This document shows, in pieces, positions 60,006-64,000 of a stretch of DNA of 64,000 nt. Position 1 is the first letter of the stretch; the number at the start of each line of letters is the position of its first letter. A program made the position numbers and the translations under genes. Origin of the DNA: Apostichopus japonicus (lineage: Eukaryota > Echinodermata > Holothuroidea > Aspidochirotida > Stichopodidae); contig NC_092574.1 of the NCBI RefSeq assembly GCF_037975245.1, positions 8,058,213-8,122,212 of the forward strand, in the 5' to 3' direction. A model generated the notes under the pieces. That model made no database searches, was not told the DNA's origin, and saw only the letters and a list, made by a program, of their open reading frames with translations.

Positions 60006-60235
60006 TCTGAGGGTTTCACTTACTGTACCAGGGCAAAGTGATTCAAACACTTGGAATGCCATGCAGGGTGTTTCAATTACGACATCACAGACACAGTGAT
60101 TCAAACACCTGTTACAGCAAACTGAGTGTTTCGTGTACCAACTTTACCTAGGGCCTAGATCTGAGGGTTTCGCTTACCTTAGTGATGCAAACAGTTAGTA
60201 CCGCAAACTCAGTGTTTCGTTTTCCATCATTTCTT
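60006..60235. repeat. Right edge of the satellite region
   Basis: Three worn units of GTGATTCAAACACTTGG..AAACTGAGTGTTTCGTGTACCA, the same monomer as at 55262-55395. Confidence 0.7.
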
Positions 60236-60344
60236 GACTTGATTTTATGCATTTCGATTTAACAATGCTCTAAAAGTAACTAGCATCTTCATCTCTATCC
60301 CCAACACATCCCAAAACTCCATAATACGATATGCGAATCCGAAA

Positions 60345-60358
60345 CGGAAGTGACGTCA
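60345..60358 (+). promoter_or_regulatory. CGGAAGTGACGTCA, ETS plus CRE motif
   Basis: An ETS site (CGGAAGT) runs into a perfect CRE (TGACGTCA). This composite is known from housekeeping promoters in animals. It lies about 1 kb upstream of the PDCD2L start codon and 200 bp before a possible non-coding first exon ending at 60543 (CACAAG|GTAAAA). Confidence 0.55.
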
Positions 60359-60369
60359 GGGGTCAACTA

Positions 60370-60390
60370 GCCGTGTTGTCGAAACACCTT
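60370..60390 (-). repeat. Single inverted satellite box by the promoter motif
   Basis: TTGTCGAAACACCTTGGA is the reverse complement of the satellite box, lying outside the array and beside the ETS/CRE motif. Confidence 0.75.
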
Positions 60391-60399
60391 GGAACTAAC

Positions 60400-60543
60400 C
60401 TCAGCCCACTGGGCGCACTGATCTGTACACTAACACAGATCAGTGACTGGGCGCCATGTGAAGTCAGTGACCAATATATTCCCCTTTAGGTTCACTCAGA
60501 ACTTGGTTACTTAATTTCCGACCTGTAATCTGTGGAACACAAG
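60400..60543 (+). other. PDCD2L: Possible non-coding first exon of PDCD2L
   Basis: Inferred only from the promoter motif upstream and the donor CACAAG|GTAAAAAG at 60543. The next acceptor is TTCTTTACAG (61350) or TTTTATCAG (61377), just before the start codon. The start of transcription is not known. Confidence 0.35.
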
Positions 60544-61382
60544 GTAAAAAGACATGGTAAGATCTACCTATGTATGATATTACAAGATCGCTGACGTTTT
60601 ATGGCTTTGTTTGGCATTCAAAAACTCACATTGGCCAACCTGTTCATAGGCCCAGAACGAACCGGTTTTGCGAAGTGATACAATACGCAGAAATTGCCGA
60701 CAGATGTAAAGCATATCCTACCCAACTGCGTTTTCCTATTTAGTAAAACTGTAAATTTTCAGCCTAATGTGGTCTGCATGTCAGACTCCAAGTTTACCCT
60801 AAATTAGCCAATTTTGGCATATGTTATGAGATGAATTGGTGTAGTCAGCTACACTGTGGAGCTTTGTGTTGCATGGTATTCTGCAATTAAACCATGAAAA
60901 TGACCCAAAAATGTCACCAATAATATCAATCCAACTAAAAACGTAAGAAAAAATTATTTTAAAGCATTGACTTTGTTTAGGTTATGGTACTGTTGTGGGA
61001 TTGGGGGTGGGAAGGGGTGGGGATGGAGACATGGACTCAGTTATGTACCTGTTTTGCTGAATCAAAAGTGCGTAAGACTACTCAGAAAATACTGGAGGAA
61101 AAACTATGTCTTCTAAGTTGATACTCTGGTCCCAGAAGGCTACTAGGACCATATTCATGCACTTGGACAATTGCACCATATAATTAAAACTTTGTTTATT
61201 CAGTTTCATTACTGGAATAAAAATACTCAACTACATCATTGTCTGTTGATTGAATTAATTCCCAATCATATCCATGCTTTTATCATTTGGAGTAGACTAT
61301 TACTGTAATACTTAACTACAGACCATCTTATGTGTCATTTTTCTTTACAGTATATCTGTCACTTTCTATTTTATCAGTCAAA

Positions 61383-61478
61383 ATGGCAGTGTCACCTTTG
61401 TCAGTTTTACTTGGGGTAGTAGATACAGAGTGTAAAGAAAACACATCCTGGAGCACTAACAAAATTGGTGGAGTACCC
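61383..61478 (+). CDS. PDCD2L: PDCD2L coding exon 1
   Basis: MAVSPLSVLLGVVDTE and KIGGVP, 32 codons, donor CCC|GTAAGT. I chose the ATG at 61383 because it aligns with the usual PDCD2L N-terminus; an ATG in frame at 61332 lies before the likely acceptors. Confidence 0.92.
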
Positions 61479-63957
61479 GTAAGTACATCTGTTGTTAATT
61501 TTTTTTTTTTCGACTGACTGCTTTTCTACTGAAATTCTTCCAAGTTTGGTTTAAATGTCTGAATGGCAGTAACCAATTTGTTTTTTATCTTTGTTAGATA
61601 ATTTAGATGGTCAAACAATTTAGCATATGTGTAGAGAATGCCATTTGATAATTCCATCTCAGTATATTTTTTTCTAAACTCAGTCTAGGTATGGTTGTTT
61701 GATTGTATTAATATATAGTTTGGCTCAAGCGATAAGCCATCTCCATATGCATAAAAGCATTCTGACATTGGGTGTTGTCTGTTAGGGAGTTACTCCACTA
61801 ACAAAGAGCTCATTGTCTATTTTCAAACAGTATAGTAGAGTAATATACATGATTTAAAGACAATTATTATACATATCTCTAAAAGGAGACAAAACCAGCA
61901 TATTTTATTCACTTTTTATCTTTTTGAACTAATCATGTAGGACTGGATGGAACCTGGTGGACAACATCATCACCCAACATGTCCACTGTGCAAGAATCAG
62001 CTCTATTTGATCGTCCAGATTTACTGCCCATTAAGTGGCTCTCCTTATCACAGAACTATATATGTCTTTGCTTGCACAGAGAAACCTTGCCAACAGAATA
62101 TTAGAAGGTGAGGCTTCCAAATATAAACAGTCAACTTACTGTAAGCTGAGAAACTTGCGTAAACATATTTTGGAGGTTGTTTAACTTTTCACTGGGCTGT
62201 TCCCTAAGCAAGTGGTGAACAAGTTTAGATCTCCCAGTTTAACCCTCTGTGACCTCGGCCTTTTTTTCCCGTTCCTTCCTTTTCCCCCATACTTTTGAAT
62301 TAGTTTGCTATCCAGCACATTGGAGTTGGGGGAGTGGAGTTGGGGGTGGGGAGAGGAGAGGGGGAAGCTAATGCTCATGACTTGTAATGTTGGCCTCACT
62401 TGCATTATTCAATAATTGTCAAGATCCGAATTGAAACTTCTTTTTTTTTATAAATTACATACACTACATAGATTTTTAACTTCGATCATCGTAAATGTTC
62501 CATCCACTATCAAGTCTTTACGTTAAATTGTTTTTTTTTTTTCCCATATTTATTTCAAGTTGGTATTTGCTACGAACGCAAAAGTTGGAGGAGAAAAATG
62601 GCACAATTAATACATCAGCTAAGCCAGATGTCACGGACAATGTCCAAGATTGGACGGAAGATGCAGACGACTGGGGGAGCAGTGACGATGATGATGATGA
62701 TTGTGAAACTGTAGATGAAGAGAAAAGATTACAGTTACTTTTAGAACCTCAGAGAGAAGCAGCTGATATTGAGGAAGGTGAAGAATTAACACTCTGTGAT
62801 TCACTGACAAACTTAAAAGATCTCAGTCTATCTGAGCCAAAGCAAACATCAGTGGAACAAAAGGGTCTGAGAAGCTTTGTACCTCATTATGTTAATGTGT
62901 TCACAGAACCAGAAGAGGAACAAAAATTCACAGCAGATAACGAACAGAGACTTTTATCAGAATATGCTGAAAGAGAAGGCCTGCCCGCTGTTACAAACTG
63001 GGATGCAGCATTGTCATCAAAGACTGCTGAAGAGAAGGAAAGGTAATCATGTCAGTTTCATGGTTGCAGAAAGTCCTCCCATTTGAGGGTACCAATATCT
63101 GTATTATAAAGGGCAGAGAGAGGTGGGAAGGTTACTTTGGGGGGGATGTTTGTTGGCTGAATGAGGCTGACAATGGATGTATTGAAAGATTTCAAGTTGT
63201 AAATGTCTTTTTAATTAGCCCCTGAGGATGGGGGGGGGTGGTTGTCTCACTGATTTCTCTCTCCTCAGCATCACATTCCTGTCAAAAGTCATGTTAGTCA
63301 CTGCCATGTTCTCCAAAATGTTGGATGAAATCCATCAAGGTGTTTCAGAAAAAGCCTTTCTATAAAAGTGGTTTCCTTTCTTTTTGTTTTTCTTTTTTTG
63401 TTTGCAACAGTTTGGGAGAAGTTTATGAGAAGACACTCCCTACTCATGGCAATGTAACTTTCTTGAAGTTCACAAAGAGACTTCGTCGATATCCAGAACA
63501 GTGCCTGAGGTGAGATCACTGAGATGTAAGATTCTTATTGTTGTTTGTTTGTCATATTTAATATGTAAATATATGAAAAGAACATTTCATCAGAGATACC
63601 TGTAACCAACTTCACATGAATGAATAATGTCAGACTTCTTTCTTGCCTATGACACATTGATGACTCCAAAGACCATAACTAACTTTCAGTGTGAATTTCT
63701 TCTGTAAATGATAAATACTTAAATTTGTACCAATTTGGCTACTTACTAGGTGAGGTAAAGCAAAGTTCCAATTTTTGTGTTTTTGTTTTTGGTCGTTACT
63801 TCATGAAGGTACTGCTGGAGTGGAAAACCTCTCTTAATGTCTACCTTGCCTACTGGTTTCTTTCTGCCAGTTTGTCAGTATTGTGGAGCTACAAGAATCT
63901 TTGAGTTTCAAGTTATGTCTTCTCTCATATCAGTCCTTAGATCTTCTGAAAATAGAG
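61383..63957 (+). CDS. PDCD2L: PDCD2L, programmed cell death 2-like (gene model, 3' end outside)
   Basis: A PDCD2-family protein. In animals PDCD2L shuttles between nucleus and cytoplasm and binds the small-subunit ribosomal protein uS5 as an assembly adaptor. Five exons join in phase: 61383-61478, 61941-62107, 62560-63042, 63411-63509, 63809-63957, giving 331 codons; the human protein has about 358. Visible features are a VLLGVVD start, a first Cys/His zinc part (CPLC, IYCPL, SPYHR, VFAC), an acidic middle with ADDWGS, and a second part with YEKT, CLRYCWSGKPL and CQYCG. All internal splice sites are GT-AG. There are no stops or frameshifts, so the gene looks intact. The last exon lies beyond 64000. 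Confidence 0.94.
61941..62107 (+). CDS. PDCD2L: PDCD2L coding exon 2, first zinc part
   Basis: Between CATGTAG and AAG|GTGAGG. It reads DWMEPGGQ, CPLCKNQLYLIVQIYCPLSG, SPYHRTIYVFAC and EKPCQQN. Cys and His are spaced as in the PDCD2 N-terminal zinc-binding module. Confidence 0.94.
62560..63042 (+). CDS. PDCD2L: PDCD2L coding exon 3, acidic linker
   Basis: It starts with a split Ser codon, SWYLLRTQ (human has SWKVFRSQ), then a long acidic and polar part with ADDWGSSDDDDDD, and returns to conserved sequence at YVNVFTEPEEE and LLSEYAEREGLP. It is the longest exon (483 bp). The donor is AAAG|GTAATC. Confidence 0.94.
63411..63509 (+). CDS. PDCD2L: PDCD2L coding exon 4
   Basis: Between TTTGCAACAG and TGAG|GTGAGA. 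It reads EVYEKTLPTHGNVTFLKFTK and RYPEQCLR; in the family YEK, F.KF.KR and Q.LRY are conserved. Confidence 0.93.
63809..63957 (+). CDS. PDCD2L: PDCD2L coding exon 5, second zinc part
   Basis: It completes the Arg codon, then YCWSGKPL, CQYCGATRIFEFQ and SVLRSSENR, to G|GTAAGT. It holds the C-terminal C-x2-C pair. The remaining C-terminal part, with further Cys in the family, is not in the window. Confidence 0.93.
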
Positions 63958-64000
63958 GTAAGTCAATTCATAAAGTCTTTAAACAGTTAGTACAAAGTAT

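Larger units (their letters stand above)
55395..60010. repeat. CAAGGTGTTTCGACAAC satellite
   Basis: The array is built from a GTGTCAAGGTGTTTCGACAAC box with spacers AGCTAGTTGAGGCTA, TTGGTATTGCATTCTGAGGGT and CACTGAGATTA. From 57441 to about 58720 the pattern repeats at exactly 200 bp: TATTGCTTTC at 57441, 57641, 57841, 58041, 58241, 58441, 58641, with very few differences. Toward both ends the order is looser. It is interrupted by the solo LTR at 56457-57423. Confidence 0.95.

Noticed and set aside
55395-60010. CRISPR-like regular repeats
   Set aside because: The spacers are themselves repeated and the setting is an animal genome, so this is a satellite.

Overview
This is a eukaryotic window: AT-rich, with spliced genes, long introns and many transposons and satellites. 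DIRS-type retrotransposons, hAT-like MITEs and the domain make-up of the genes suggest a marine invertebrate. A deuterostome such as an echinoderm is my best guess, but the sequence does not prove it. Few open reading frames here are real genes; most are chance frames in introns, satellites or transposons.

Layout. From 1 to 10.5 kb there is AT-rich sequence with hAT-like fragments and four weak exon-like segments, but no gene I can name. From 10.8 to 12.5 kb lie two broken exons of a SET-domain (KMT5A-like) gene. The hAT-like element at 12973-14860 has a near-perfect 8-bp target duplication. From 15.2 to 23.9 kb is a second broken copy of the same SET exons, split by a 6.3-kb DIRS element (about 16999-23298) inserted in its intron. 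Both SET copies carry the same in-frame TAG. The DIRS element has inverted terminal repeats, an internal complementary region, broken gag and RT/RNase H frames, and an open tyrosine recombinase frame. From 23.9 to 28.2 kb there is little except a 64-bp satellite with a dimeric pattern.

From 28.2 to 45.4 kb, on the minus strand, is a Fes/Fer-type SH2 plus tyrosine kinase gene. Seven coding exons were placed by splice sites and phase, from SH2 to the stop codon. The HRD/DFG exon carries a one-base frameshift, and the Gly-rich loop and APE motif are also altered, so it may be a pseudogene or pseudokinase, or contain a sequence error. Its 12.7-kb intron holds two large arrays of one ~300-bp satellite in opposite orientations, then a five-copy 338-bp array and a hAT-like MITE 24 bp from an exon. 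The F-BAR region of this family was not found. From 45.4 to 55.3 kb are introns or flank with several MITEs and short duplications, and a possible start exon near 50.6 kb.

From 55.3 to 60.2 kb is a satellite whose central part repeats at exactly 200 bp. It is interrupted by a 967-bp solo LTR with a perfect 5-bp target duplication. From 60.3 kb to the right edge, on the plus strand, is PDCD2L, a programmed cell death 2-like protein. Five coding exons fit in phase, with a CGGAAGTGACGTCA promoter motif upstream; the last exon or exons lie beyond the window.
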